In this document: in pieces, positions 1 through 8,343 of the stretch | How positions within the stretch are numbered: position 1 is the first letter of the stretch | Layout of the letters: the number at the start of each line of letters is the position of its first letter | DNA from: an uncultured Lachnoanaerobaculum sp. | GTDB lineage: Bacteria > Bacillota > Clostridia > Lachnospirales > Lachnospiraceae | Length of the DNA stretch: 33,814 bases | Direction of reading: 5' to 3' | Assembly: GCF_938015485.1 (NCBI RefSeq) | Contig: NZ_CALLVU010000020.1 | Span: forward strand, 1-33,814 | The notes under the pieces: model-generated | Databases searched by the model: none | Seen by the model: the letters and a program-made list of their open reading frames with translations, nothing else | What the model was told of the DNA's origin: nothing | Translations under genes and position numbers: made by a program

Positions 1-51
1 CCCACGTATTCAGCTTGGAAGGCTGATGTTCTACCATTGAACCACACCTGC
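1..51 (-). tRNA. tRNA-Gly (anticodon TCC), 3' part cut by window edge
   Basis: The reverse complement begins GCAGGTGTGGTTCAATGGTA, giving the acceptor 5' strand and a D arm typical of bacterial tRNA-Gly. The anticodon stem-loop follows, with loop CTTCCAA (plus-strand 15-21) and anticodon TCC (17-19), which reads GGA/GGG codons. The T arm and 3' acceptor strand lie before base 1, so only about 51 of roughly 74 bases are present. The gene is transcribed away from ssnA and has its own strong promoter. Identification rests on the anticodon loop and the classical Gly arm sequences. Confidence 0.93.
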
Positions 52-67
52 AAAAAATTACATTGCA

Positions 68-96
68 ATAGTATCAAAATTTTATGGAGTTGTCAA
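68..96 (-). promoter_or_regulatory. Promoter of tRNA-Gly
   Basis: On the minus strand a perfect -35 box TTGACA (91-96) is followed after exactly 17 bases by TACTAT (68-73). A TGA extension sits directly upstream of the -10. The predicted start is near base 61, ten bases before the mature tRNA 5' end. The same TGATACTAT element occurs in the ssnA promoter on the other strand. Confidence 0.7.
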
Positions 97-185
97 CAAA
101 AAATCGAGTAAAAAATGCACTTATTTTCGTACATTCGTTCTGTCTAAAAAAGTTTTTGAAAATTAAAAATAAAGTTAGATACCTA

Positions 186-214
186 TTGAAAACCCTAATG
201 AAAAATGATACTAT
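186..214 (+). promoter_or_regulatory. Promoter of ssnA-ygfK
   Basis: TTGAAA (186-191) and TACTAT (209-214) are separated by 17 bases, with an extended -10 TGA just upstream (206-208). The predicted start is near 221, giving a leader of about 50 bases, too short for a large riboswitch. I see no clear operator palindrome between the promoter and the gene. Confidence 0.6.
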
Positions 215-273
215 AAAGGTACATTATTATGTTTTTGTTATTAAAACTGCATAATTCAGAGAGGAGATTTACA

Positions 274-1617
274 ATGCTACTAATTGGTAATGGAAGGGTA
301 GTTACTGGAAATCAGGAACAGCCATTGATTGAGGATGGGTCTGTAGTACTGGATGGCAACACAGTTTTAGAGGTTGGAAACTACCGTGATTTGAAGGCAA
401 AGTATGCTGATGCAACTTTTGTGGATGCAAAGGGCGGGCTCATAATGCCGGCATTCATAAATACACACGAGCATATTTACTCAGCTATGGCAAGAGGCCT
501 CAGCATCAACGGTTACAACCCGCATGGATTTTTAGAGATCTTGGACGGCTTATGGTGGACCATAGACAGAAACTTAGACAACGAGCTCACATATCTGTCT
601 GCTATGACCACTTACATTGATTGTATCAAGAACGGTGTTACAACTATTTTCGATCATCATGCAAGCTACGGAGAGATTGAAGGAAGTCTTTTCGCTATAG
701 AGAAGGCTGCAAGACAGACAGGAGTCAGAAGTTGTCTTTGCTATGAGATATCCGATCGTGACGGTGAAGATAAGATGAGGGCGGCTGTTAAAGAGAATGT
801 TGATTTTGCAAACTATGTGAAAAAAGATGACAGCGATATGATTGCCGCTATGATGGGAATGCACGCAAGCTTTACCATTTCAGACAAGTCAATGGAATAC
901 GCTATGTCAAGAAAACCGGAAGATATCGGTTGCCATATTCATGTTGCAGAGGGTATTGAGGATTTACACTCATGCTTAAAGGAGCACAGCCAGAGAATAG
1001 TTGACAGACTTTATGACTGGAAGGTACTTGGCAACAAGTCATTGCTTGCACACTGCATCTATGTTAATCCTCATGAGATGGATTTGATTAAGCATACGGA
1101 TACCTGTGTAGTACACAACCCTGAGTCAAATATGGGTAATGCCTGCGGATGCCCTCCTACAATGGAGCTTGTTCACAAGGGTATAGTATGTGGACTTGGA
1201 AGTGACGGATATACACATGACATTACAGAGTCATGGAAGGTTGCAAATGTGCTTCATAAGCACCATTTATGCGATCCTAATGCAGCTTGGGGCGAAGTTC
1301 CGAAGATGCTCTTTGAGTACAATGCAAATATTGCAAACAGATACTTTAAGAAGCCTCTCGGAGTGTTAAAGCCGGGTGCTGCAGCCGATGTTATCGTTGT
1401 TGATTATGTACCTAACACACCTATGACCGCTTCAAACATCAACAGTCATCTGTTGTTCGGAATAAACGGTAAAGATGTAAGAACTACAATTGCAAACGGA
1501 AATATCCTTATGAAGGATAGAGAGCTTCTTAACATTGATGAGAAAGAAGTACTTGCTAAGGTTAGAGAAGGCGCAAAGAGACTTGCGGATAAGATCAATG
1601 GAAGGAGCAACGCATAA
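274..1617 (+). CDS. ssnA: Putative aminohydrolase SsnA
   Basis: A cytosolic amidohydrolase-superfamily enzyme of 447 residues, the usual SsnA length. It belongs to the purine/urate catabolism gene set, where an SsnA-type aminohydrolase is thought to act on a ring or amidine intermediate; the exact substrate cannot be told from sequence. Visible metal-site residues are H65 and H67 in the NTHEH motif after strand 1, H221 and H223 (HIHVAE), H260 (LAHC) and D311 (GSDG). The start at 274 is preferred because GAGGAG precedes it by a normal spacing; an in-frame ATG at 229 has no ribosome site and would add 15 unconserved residues. The stop overlaps the ygfK start (TAATG), so translation is probably coupled. 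A promoter lies at 186-214. Confidence 0.9.
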   Translation: MLLIGNGRVVTGNQEQPLIEDGSVVLDGNTVLEVGNYRDLKAKYADATFVDAKGGLIMPAFINTHEHIYSAMARGLSINGYNPHGFLEILDGLWWTIDRNLDNELTYLSAMTTYIDCIKNGVTTIFDHHASYGEIEGSLFAIEKAARQTGVRSCLCYEISDRDGEDKMRAAVKENVDFANYVKKDDSDMIAAMMGMHASFTISDKSMEYAMSRKPEDIGCHIHVAEGIEDLHSCLKEHSQRIVDRLYDWKVLGNKSLLAHCIYVNPHEMDLIKHTDTCVVHNPESNMGNACGCPPTMELVHKGIVCGLGSDGYTHDITESWKVANVLHKHHLCDPNAAWGEVPKMLFEYNANIANRYFKKPLGVLKPGAAADVIVVDYVPNTPMTASNINSHLLFGINGKDVRTTIANGNILMKDRELLNIDEKEVLAKVREGAKRLADKINGRSNA

Positions 1618-4604
1618 TGGGCGATATAATGACACCTATTCCTTTTGACAGGATAATGGACAGACTTTTCGATGAGATGGCAAAAGAGGGGTCTTGCTTT
1701 GGAGTAAAGAAAGCATATAAGGCCGATAAGAATAAATTTTACACAATTTTCGGAAGAAAGTTGGAGACACAGATAGGTCCTGCAGCAGGTCCTCATACAC
1801 AGCTTGCTCAGAATATCATTGCAGGATATTATGCAGGCGCAAGATTTTTTGAGCTTAAGACAGTTCAGAAGATGGACGGTAGAGAGCTTGCGGCATGTGT
1901 TGCAAAACCTTGTATTACAGCTGAAGATGAGTGCTACAACTGTGAGTGGTCAACAGAGCTTACAGTTCAGGAAGCATTTGACGAGTATATCAAGGCTTGG
2001 TTTGCACTTAAGGTTATCTCAAAGGAATGGGATCTTGGCGGCAGCGACGGCTTCCAGTTCAATATTTCAGTAGGTTACGATCTTGCAGGTATTAAGCTTC
2101 CTAAGGTTGATAATTTCATCAACGGAATGATGGATGCTTCAGAGACTCCAATATACAAAGAGTGTAAGGAATATCTTGAGAAGAATTTAAGCAAGTTCAA
2201 GAAGTTTACAAAGGCCGATCTTGATGCTATCACTCCTGATATTGTAAATTCGGTTACAGTATCAACATTGCACGGATGTCCTCCACAGGAGATTGAGGCT
2301 ATCGCATCATATCTTATTAGAGAGAAGGGATTGAACACATTTGTAAAATGTAACCCTACACTTTTAGGATACGAAGTTGCAAGAGAGATGCTTGACAGCA
2401 TGGGATATGACTACATTGCGTTTACAGATCTTCACTTTAAAGAGGATTTACAGTACTCGGATGCAGTTCCGATGCTTGAGAGACTTATGGCACTTGCTTC
2501 ATCAAAGAATCTTGAGTTCGGTGTTAAGATAACAAACACATTCCCTGTAGATGTAAAGAACAACGAGCTTCCTTCACAGGAAATGTATATGTCAGGAAAG
2601 TCACTTTATCCGCTTTCAATGTTGGTTGCAAGAAATCTTTCAAGAAGCTTTAACGGCAAGCTTAGAATTGCATACTCGGGCGGTTGTGATTACTTCAATA
2701 TAGATAAGGTTATAGACAGCGGAATCTGGCCTGTAACAGTGGCAACCACTATCCTTAAGCCGGGCGGATATCAGAGATTCGATCAGATGGCTAAGAAGCT
2801 TGAGAAGGCCGAGATTAAGGCTTGGTCCGGAATAAATGTTGCAGAACTTGAGAAGCTTACAGAGGATGTAAGAACCGACAAGCATCATGTTAAGCCTGTT
2901 AAGCCGCTTCCTAACAGAAAGGCCGATAAGAAGGTTCCATACCTTGATTGCTATATGGCACCATGTGTAAACAGATGTCCTATCAATCAGGATATTACAA
3001 CATACGGAATACTTGTTAACGAGGGAAGATATGATGACGCTCTTAATGTAATCCTTGAGAAGAATCCGCTTCCTTTCATGACAGGTCATATCTGTACACA
3101 TACCTGTCAGAGTGCTTGTACAAGAAATCACTATGAGACAGATGTACAGATCAGAAGAAACAAGCTTATTGCGGCACAAAACGCCTTTGAAAGTGTTGTA
3201 CCTACATTAAAGAGCGCAGATAAGAAAGACTTGAAGGTTGCTGTAGTAGGTGGCGGTCCTGCAGGTATCGCAGCTGCATTCTTCCTTGCAAGAGAAGGTG
3301 TGGATGTTACCGTATTCGACGAGAGAGATACCATGGGCGGTGTCGTTGCAAACATCATTCCGGGATTCAGAATTCCTGCAGATGATATCCAAAGAGATGT
3401 GGAGCTTGCCAAGGCTTACGGAGCGAAGTTTGTTGCAAACAAGAGAATTGATGATATAGCGGCACTTAGAGCTGAAGGATTTGACAAGGTTATACTTGCA
3501 ATCGGTGCTCATAAGGAGCTTCCGCTTGAGCTTAGCGAAGGAAAGTCAATCAATGCACTTCATTTCTTAGAGGATTTCAAGAAGTCTGAAGGAAAGATGG
3601 AGCTTGGTGAGAATGTTATCGTTGTAGGTGGCGGAAATACGGCTATGGACGTTGCAAGAGCGGCAAAGAGAGTTCCGGGCGTTAAGAATGTATACCTTGC
3701 ATACAGAAGAAATGCAAGATATATGCCTGCCGATGAGGAAGAACTTAATGAGGCAATTGAGGACGGCGTAGAGTTTGTTACACTTGTTTCTCCGAAGTCA
3801 TTAAAAGACGGCAAGCTTGTATGTGCAAAGAATGTACTGGGTGAGCCTGATGCGAGCGGCAGAAGAGGCGTTAAGGAGACAGACGAACTTGTTGAATTGC
3901 CATGTGATACACTTATCGCGTCAATCGGTGAGAGTGTAAGAGGTGACTTCTACACAAGCAACGGTATTAATATAGATAAGAAGAATCTTCCTGTACTTGA
4001 TCCTGTTACCCTTGAGACAAATGTTAAGGGAGTATATGCTGCAGGTGACGGTGCCAAGGGTGCATCAGTTATAGTTAAAGCTATTGCAGACAGCAAGAAG
4101 GTTTGTGAGGCTATCTTAAATCATGCTATCGGAGAACTTAAGGTATCTGATACTACAGGCGAGAAGGTTTACGACTACAGAGGAACTTTAGAGGAGCCTG
4201 TAGAGAAGAAAGCTGACGACAGATGCTTGGCTTGTGACTATATATGTGAGAATTGTACAGAAGTTTGTCCAAACAGAGCTAATGTATATGTGAATGTAAA
4301 GGGTAAACATCAGATAGTTCATGTGGATTATATGTGCAATGAGTGCGGTAACTGTGAGACATTCTGTCCATACGCTTCCGCACCGTATAAGGATAAGCTT
4401 ACATTGTTTGCAAGTGAAGCTGATATGCTTGACTCCAAGAATGACGGCTTTGTAATCACAAGAGGATGCAAGGATGTTAAGGTAAGAATCGACGGTCAGG
4501 AACTTGTATATAGAATAGGTGAGTCAAATGATAAGCTGAACTACAGATATGCTGAGCTTATCGACACAATCTATAACGAGTATGATTACTTACTTCTAAA
4601 ATAA
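1617..4604 (+). CDS. ygfK: YgfK family iron-sulfur flavoprotein (annotated as putative selenate reductase subunit)
   Basis: A 995-residue multidomain oxidoreductase, close to the size of E. coli YgfK. Residues about 1-430 form a dihydroorotate/dihydropyrimidine dehydrogenase-like part. Residues about 444-510 hold a GltD-type cysteine-rich helical domain beginning at C445 (CYMAPCVNRCP). Two dinucleotide folds follow, with VVGGGPAG near 543-550 (FAD) and VVVGGGNTAMD near 667-678 (NAD(P)H). The C-terminus carries ferredoxin-like cysteine clusters starting at C870 and C907. It resembles PreA/PreT-type pyrimidine reductases fused into one chain. The selenate reductase name is historical; beside ssnA and a hydantoinase it more likely reduces a purine-degradation intermediate. 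The MGDIM start matches the family and overlaps the ssnA stop by one base. Confidence 0.92.
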   Translation: MGDIMTPIPFDRIMDRLFDEMAKEGSCFGVKKAYKADKNKFYTIFGRKLETQIGPAAGPHTQLAQNIIAGYYAGARFFELKTVQKMDGRELAACVAKPCITAEDECYNCEWSTELTVQEAFDEYIKAWFALKVISKEWDLGGSDGFQFNISVGYDLAGIKLPKVDNFINGMMDASETPIYKECKEYLEKNLSKFKKFTKADLDAITPDIVNSVTVSTLHGCPPQEIEAIASYLIREKGLNTFVKCNPTLLGYEVAREMLDSMGYDYIAFTDLHFKEDLQYSDAVPMLERLMALASSKNLEFGVKITNTFPVDVKNNELPSQEMYMSGKSLYPLSMLVARNLSRSFNGKLRIAYSGGCDYFNIDKVIDSGIWPVTVATTILKPGGYQRFDQMAKKLEKAEIKAWSGINVAELEKLTEDVRTDKHHVKPVKPLPNRKADKKVPYLDCYMAPCVNRCPINQDITTYGILVNEGRYDDALNVILEKNPLPFMTGHICTHTCQSACTRNHYETDVQIRRNKLIAAQNAFESVVPTLKSADKKDLKVAVVGGGPAGIAAAFFLAREGVDVTVFDERDTMGGVVANIIPGFRIPADDIQRDVELAKAYGAKFVANKRIDDIAALRAEGFDKVILAIGAHKELPLELSEGKSINALHFLEDFKKSEGKMELGENVIVVGGGNTAMDVARAAKRVPGVKNVYLAYRRNARYMPADEEELNEAIEDGVEFVTLVSPKSLKDGKLVCAKNVLGEPDASGRRGVKETDELVELPCDTLIASIGESVRGDFYTSNGINIDKKNLPVLDPVTLETNVKGVYAAGDGAKGASVIVKAIADSKKVCEAILNHAIGELKVSDTTGEKVYDYRGTLEEPVEKKADDRCLACDYICENCTEVCPNRANVYVNVKGKHQIVHVDYMCNECGNCETFCPYASAPYKDKLTLFASEADMLDSKNDGFVITRGCKDVKVRIDGQELVYRIGESNDKLNYRYAELIDTIYNEYDYLLLK

Positions 4605-4618
4605 AATAATTTTTACAG

Positions 4619-4652
4619 ATATGCCACCCTAAAAAGTGGCATATTTACTTTT
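4619..4652 (+). terminator. Weak intrinsic terminator or attenuator between ygfK and hydA
   Basis: A perfect 9-bp stem (4619-4627 with 4636-4644, arms ATATGCCAC/GTGGCATAT) has an 8-base loop and is followed by TTACTTTT. The uridine tract is interrupted and the hydA ribosome site starts at once, so partial read-through is likely. Confidence 0.6.
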
Positions 4653-4663
4653 AAGGAGAATAT

Positions 4664-6055
4664 ATGAAGAAAGTATTTATAAAAGGTGGAACTATTGTAA
4701 ATTCAAAGGAAAGTTTTTCGGGAAATATACTTATTGAAGGTGAAAAGATAAAAAAAGTATTAAAGCCTGATGAGTTTATAGAACTTGACGATGATACAAA
4801 AGTGGTGGATGCAGGCGGCAAGCTTATCTTTCCGGGATTTATAGATGCACATACACATTTTGACCTTCATGTTGCAGGTACCGTAACCTGTGATGATTTC
4901 TACTCAGGTACAAAAGCTGCTGTAAGCGGCGGTACCACAACCATCATCGACTTCGGTACACAGTACAAGGGAGAGACTCTTAATGAAGGAATGGACAATT
5001 GGTTGAAAAAGGCAAAAGACGGAGTGTTCTGTGACTACGGTATACATATGTCTATAAGTGACTGGAACGAAGAGGCGAAAAAAGAGTGTCAGGATATGAT
5101 GGACAGAGGAGTGACCACCTTTAAGATTTACCTTACATATGACATTCTCCTAAAGGATGATGAGGCTTTTGAGGTAATACAAAGGCTGAAGGAAGTGGGT
5201 GCCATCACAGGAGTTCACTGTGAGAATGCGGGACTTATATTTGCACTTCAACAGGAGTTTGTAGAAGCCGGATTACAAAAAAATGTTTCATCCCATTATA
5301 AGACCAGACCGGCTGCAGCCGAGGCGGAGGCTATAGGCAGAATCCTTCACCTAGCCGAGGTGGCAGGCAGTGACATCATTGATGTGCATCTTACCTGTAA
5401 GGAAGGGCTTGACGAGATAAGAGCCGCCAGAAAAAGAGGTCAGAAAGTATATGCGGAGACCTGTCCTCAGTATCTTACTATGACAAACAAGCTCTATGAG
5501 TTGCCGGGATTTGAGGGAGCAAAGTATGTTATAGCACCTCCTCTCAGAGAACAGTCGGACGTTGACGAGCTTTGGAGAGCGCTTGCAGACGGTGAGATAC
5601 AGACTGTTTCCACAGATCACTGTGCATTTACTTTCAAGCAAAAAGAGCTTGGTATAAACGATTTCAGAAAGATTCCCGGAGGAATGCCGGGAGTTGAGAC
5701 CAGAGGTATTGTAATGTACTCCGAAGGTGTTAGTAAGGGCAGAATAAGTTTGGAGAAGATGTGTGAGGTACTTTGTGAAAATCCTGCAAAGCTCTACGGA
5801 CTTTATGACAGAAAGGGATTTATAGAGGAAGGCTTTGATGCGGATATAGTTATACTGGACCCTAAGTCACAGACAAAGATTAGTGCCGCCACTCAGGTTT
5901 CAAAATGTGACTATGCACCGCTTGAAGGTAAGGTACTGAACGGACATATCGAGAAAGTATTCTTGCGAGGTAGTGAGATAGTGGACAATGCAAAAATCAA
6001 AGATGCTCCTGAGGGCAAGTTCCTTGAGAGAAAGCCTTATAAGAAGTTTTTATAG
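4664..6055 (+). CDS. hydA: Dihydropyrimidinase/hydantoinase (HyuA/YgeZ-like)
   Basis: A cyclic amidohydrolase of 463 residues, the normal length for D-hydantoinases and dihydropyrimidinases, which open hydantoin or dihydropyrimidine rings in the cytosol. The full binuclear metal site is visible: H63 and H65 (DAHTHFD), the carbamylated lysine K154 (TTFKIYLTY), H185 (GVHCEN), H242 (VHLT) and D318 (STDHCAF). It follows ygfK by 59 bases with a hairpin in the gap and a good AAGGAG site before the ATG. E. coli HyuA sits in the same ygeW-ygfK-ssnA neighbourhood and belongs to the urate/purine degradation set, so a purine-derived ring is a better guess than pyrimidine. A strong terminator follows. 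Confidence 0.93.
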   Translation: MKKVFIKGGTIVNSKESFSGNILIEGEKIKKVLKPDEFIELDDDTKVVDAGGKLIFPGFIDAHTHFDLHVAGTVTCDDFYSGTKAAVSGGTTTIIDFGTQYKGETLNEGMDNWLKKAKDGVFCDYGIHMSISDWNEEAKKECQDMMDRGVTTFKIYLTYDILLKDDEAFEVIQRLKEVGAITGVHCENAGLIFALQQEFVEAGLQKNVSSHYKTRPAAAEAEAIGRILHLAEVAGSDIIDVHLTCKEGLDEIRAARKRGQKVYAETCPQYLTMTNKLYELPGFEGAKYVIAPPLREQSDVDELWRALADGEIQTVSTDHCAFTFKQKELGINDFRKIPGGMPGVETRGIVMYSEGVSKGRISLEKMCEVLCENPAKLYGLYDRKGFIEEGFDADIVILDPKSQTKISAATQVSKCDYAPLEGKVLNGHIEKVFLRGSEIVDNAKIKDAPEGKFLERKPYKKFL

Positions 6056-6124
6056 GATAAAATCGAACCGAAGTGTTTGCCTTTTATACAGATTTATAAA
6101 AAGCACATGATTTAAGACAATAAG

Positions 6125-6171
6125 AGTTCCATCCATTTATCGAAATATTAAATAAATGAATGGAACTTTTA
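6125..6171 (+). terminator. Intrinsic terminator after hydA
   Basis: A 16-bp stem with one C/A mismatch (6125-6140 with 6152-6167) and an 11-base A/T-rich loop leads into TTTT. It closes the ssnA-ygfK-hydA transcript before the molybdenum operon. Confidence 0.8.
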
Positions 6172-6183
6172 TGATTTATATAG

Positions 6184-6189
6184 TATAAT
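6184..6189 (+). promoter_or_regulatory. Possible -10 box of the molybdenum operon
   Basis: A perfect TATAAT lies just past the hydA terminator and 73 bases before the first operon gene. No convincing -35 is seen at 16-18 bases upstream, where the terminator stem sits. The 207-base gap was read for a Moco riboswitch-like structure and none was evident. Confidence 0.35.
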
Positions 6190-6262
6190 GCTTTGGTATA
6201 AACAAATTTTAAATGTATAGTTACAGCTTGGTAATATATAAACTTTACATAGAAGGGGAAAT

Positions 6263-7294
6263 ATGCGACTTATTGATACAAAAGATGCCGTAGGGCATAT
6301 GCTCTGTCATGATATAACACAGATTATAAAAGGAGAAAAGAAAGGTCCTGTATTCAGAAAAGGTCATATAATACAGCCTGAGGATGTGGAAGTATTGCTT
6401 TCCGTAGGCAAGGACCATATATATATCTGGGAAGTAAATGAGAATATGCTGCATGAAAATGATGCGGCACTGATGCTTTATGATATGTGTAAGAACGACC
6501 ACCTTACAAGAGATCCTGATATAAAAGAGGGCAAGGTTGAACTTATTGCGGAATGTGACGGTCTTTTAAAGATAGATAAGGAAAGGATAAATAAGCTCAA
6601 TTCACTTGGCGAGATGATGATTGCAAGTATACATGACAACTTTCCTGTGAAAAAGGGACAGCATCTTGCAGGTATGAGAGTTATACCTCTTATTATAGAA
6701 AAAGAAAAAATGGAAAAGGCAAAGGAAGTTGTGGGAGATAAGCCTCTCTTTGAGCTTTTGCCGTACAAACAAAAGAAAGTCGGAATAGTGACTACAGGTA
6801 ATGAAGTCTACTATGGAAGGATAAAGGATACCTTCACTCCTGTGGTTATAAACAAGATGAAAGAGTACGGTGCCGAAATTATAGCTCATGAAATAAGCAG
6901 TGATGATGTGGAGATGGAAATTGAGCGCATCAAAAAGGTCATGGCTGCAGGTGCGGATATTGTACTTTGCACAGGCGGAATGAGCGTGGATCCTGATGAT
7001 AAGACACCTTATGCTATAAGACAAAATGCCGATAGAGTTATTACTTACGGTACGCCTGTACTTCCCGGTGCCATGTTTATGCTTGCCTACGGCGGTGAGA
7101 ATGAGAACATTACATTCATGGGGCTTCCGGGCTGTGTAATGTATGAAAAGAGAACTATATTTGATATAATCTTGCCGAGGATTATGGCCGGAGAAAAGGT
7201 GGAAAAATCCGATATCGACAGCTTGGGTGTAGGCGGATACTGTATGCACTGTCCGGTATGTATTTTCCCTAATTGTGCATTCGGCGTATCATAA
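6263..7294 (+). CDS. MoeA-like molybdopterin-binding protein with C-terminal cysteine cluster
   Basis: A 343-residue protein whose residues about 170-310 form the MoCF_biosynth (MogA/MoeA) fold, shown by KVGIVTTGNEVYYGR and the CTGGMSVDPDD loop. The N-terminal part resembles the first MoeA domain but is shortened, and the usual MoeA C-terminal domain is absent. Instead the protein ends in four cysteines, C327, C330, C333 and C338 (CX2CX2CX4C), which could bind an iron-sulfur cluster or zinc. Similar clostridial proteins are found beside xanthine dehydrogenase-type genes. The likely job is binding molybdopterin or finished cofactor and handing it to a hydroxylase; this is inference. It is the first gene of the operon, with GAAGGGG before the ATG, and is followed 18 bases later by the XdhC gene. 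Confidence 0.82.
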   Translation: MRLIDTKDAVGHMLCHDITQIIKGEKKGPVFRKGHIIQPEDVEVLLSVGKDHIYIWEVNENMLHENDAALMLYDMCKNDHLTRDPDIKEGKVELIAECDGLLKIDKERINKLNSLGEMMIASIHDNFPVKKGQHLAGMRVIPLIIEKEKMEKAKEVVGDKPLFELLPYKQKKVGIVTTGNEVYYGRIKDTFTPVVINKMKEYGAEIIAHEISSDDVEMEIERIKKVMAAGADIVLCTGGMSVDPDDKTPYAIRQNADRVITYGTPVLPGAMFMLAYGGENENITFMGLPGCVMYEKRTIFDIILPRIMAGEKVEKSDIDSLGVGGYCMHCPVCIFPNCAFGVS

Positions 7295-7312
7295 ATAGAA
7301 AGGAGCGAAAAT

Positions 7313-8341
7313 ATGGACAAAGAATTATACAAAATAATAGATGAATCAAAGAAAAAGGGCTTAAGAACCTTTGTATTTACATCATTAGGCGATAAAGATT
7401 ACGGCAGCAAGGCGGTTTTAAGAGAGGGTGAACTTGTTTGGATAAGCCCGGATACAAGTTTTTTTAAAGACAATTTTGATGAAATAAAGAATATAACAAA
7501 GGCCGGTATAACGGAAATAGACGGTAACAGAGTATATGTGGAGCATATATGTAATGTAAGCAAGATAGTAATCTGCGGTGCCGGACATACAAGTATCGCA
7601 CTGATAAAGATGGGTCAGATGATCGGATGTGAGATGATCGTTATAGAAGACAGAGAAGAGTTTGCCGATAAGGCAAGAGATGCCGGCGCAGACAGAGTTT
7701 ATTGTGAGGACTTTTCATCAGCGCTGAGAAAATTTGACTCGGACTATGATACCTACTTTGTAGTGGTGACAAGAGGACATCAGTGGGATAAGGAATGTAT
7801 CAGAGAGATTCTAAAAAAGCCTTACGCATATGTAGGACTTATGGGTGCAAAAAGAAGAGTCGGTTTCGTACTTGATGCTATGAGAAGTGAAGGCTATCCT
7901 GAGGAGAAGATTGAGGAAATCTATACTCCTATAGGACTTGATATAAAATCCGAGACTCCGGCGGAAATCTCCATATCCATTCTTGCAGAGATAATATCGG
8001 TAAAAAATTCAAAGACCAAGAATGTAGGCTATGTTGAAGGAATGCTTGAAAAGATTGAAGAGAGCAATGAGAGAATGGTTATGGCAACTATCGTAGATAA
8101 AAAGGGCTCGGCGCCGAGAGGAGTCGGAGCGAAGGCATTGTTTTTAAGAGACGGAAGCTTTATCGGAACTATCGGTGGCGGAAAAGCCGAACATGATATC
8201 ATGGTTAAGGTGGATGAAGTACTGAAAAGTGATGAAGAGATAAAGCCGTATCTGTTACATGTCAATCTTACAGATAGCGAGGCAAGTTTGGAAGGCATGG
8301 TCTGTGGAGGAAGAATAGAAGTACTTATAGAACCGGTTTAG
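7313..8341 (+). CDS. XdhC/CoxI-family cofactor maturation protein with a second C-terminal CoxI domain
   Basis: XdhC proteins bind molybdenum cofactor, protect its sulfurated form and insert it into xanthine dehydrogenase-type enzymes. This 342-residue protein has a Rossmann domain at about 84-225 (ICGAGHTS 88-94, TRGHQWD 153-159, VGLMGAKRR 174-182). An intact XdhC_CoxI domain comes after it, at about 240-342 (GSAPRGVGAK, GTIGGGKAEH, CGGRIEVLIEP). In standard XdhC the CoxI domain comes first. Residues 16-80 here look like a decayed copy of it (GSKAVLREGELVWISPD) that lacks the GTIGGG and CGG motifs. The order is therefore degenerate CoxI, Rossmann, intact CoxI. An AAGGAG site precedes the ATG and moaA begins two bases after the stop. 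Confidence 0.88.
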   Translation: MDKELYKIIDESKKKGLRTFVFTSLGDKDYGSKAVLREGELVWISPDTSFFKDNFDEIKNITKAGITEIDGNRVYVEHICNVSKIVICGAGHTSIALIKMGQMIGCEMIVIEDREEFADKARDAGADRVYCEDFSSALRKFDSDYDTYFVVVTRGHQWDKECIREILKKPYAYVGLMGAKRRVGFVLDAMRSEGYPEEKIEEIYTPIGLDIKSETPAEISISILAEIISVKNSKTKNVGYVEGMLEKIEESNERMVMATIVDKKGSAPRGVGAKALFLRDGSFIGTIGGGKAEHDIMVKVDEVLKSDEEIKPYLLHVNLTDSEASLEGMVCGGRIEVLIEPV

Positions 8342-8343
8342 AT

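Noticed and set aside
229..273. Upstream in-frame ATG extending ssnA by 15 residues
   Set aside because: No ribosome site before it, while GAGGAG precedes the ATG at 274, and the extra residues do not look like the family.
1..273. tRNA-Gly as an integration site for an island
   Set aside because: No integrase, no repeated tRNA 3' end and no base-composition break; the tRNA 3' end is outside the window.
2640..3179. Minus-strand open frame of 179 codons
   Set aside because: Antisense to the conserved middle of ygfK, with cysteine-rich nonsense composition.
6056..6262. Possible molybdenum cofactor riboswitch before the operon
   Set aside because: The gap is explained by one terminator and a possible promoter; I could not see the multi-helix Moco RNA layout.
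6602..7249. Long minus-strand open frame of 215 codons
   Set aside because: It lies antisense within the MoeA-like gene, has no ribosome site, and the opposite frame has clear motifs.
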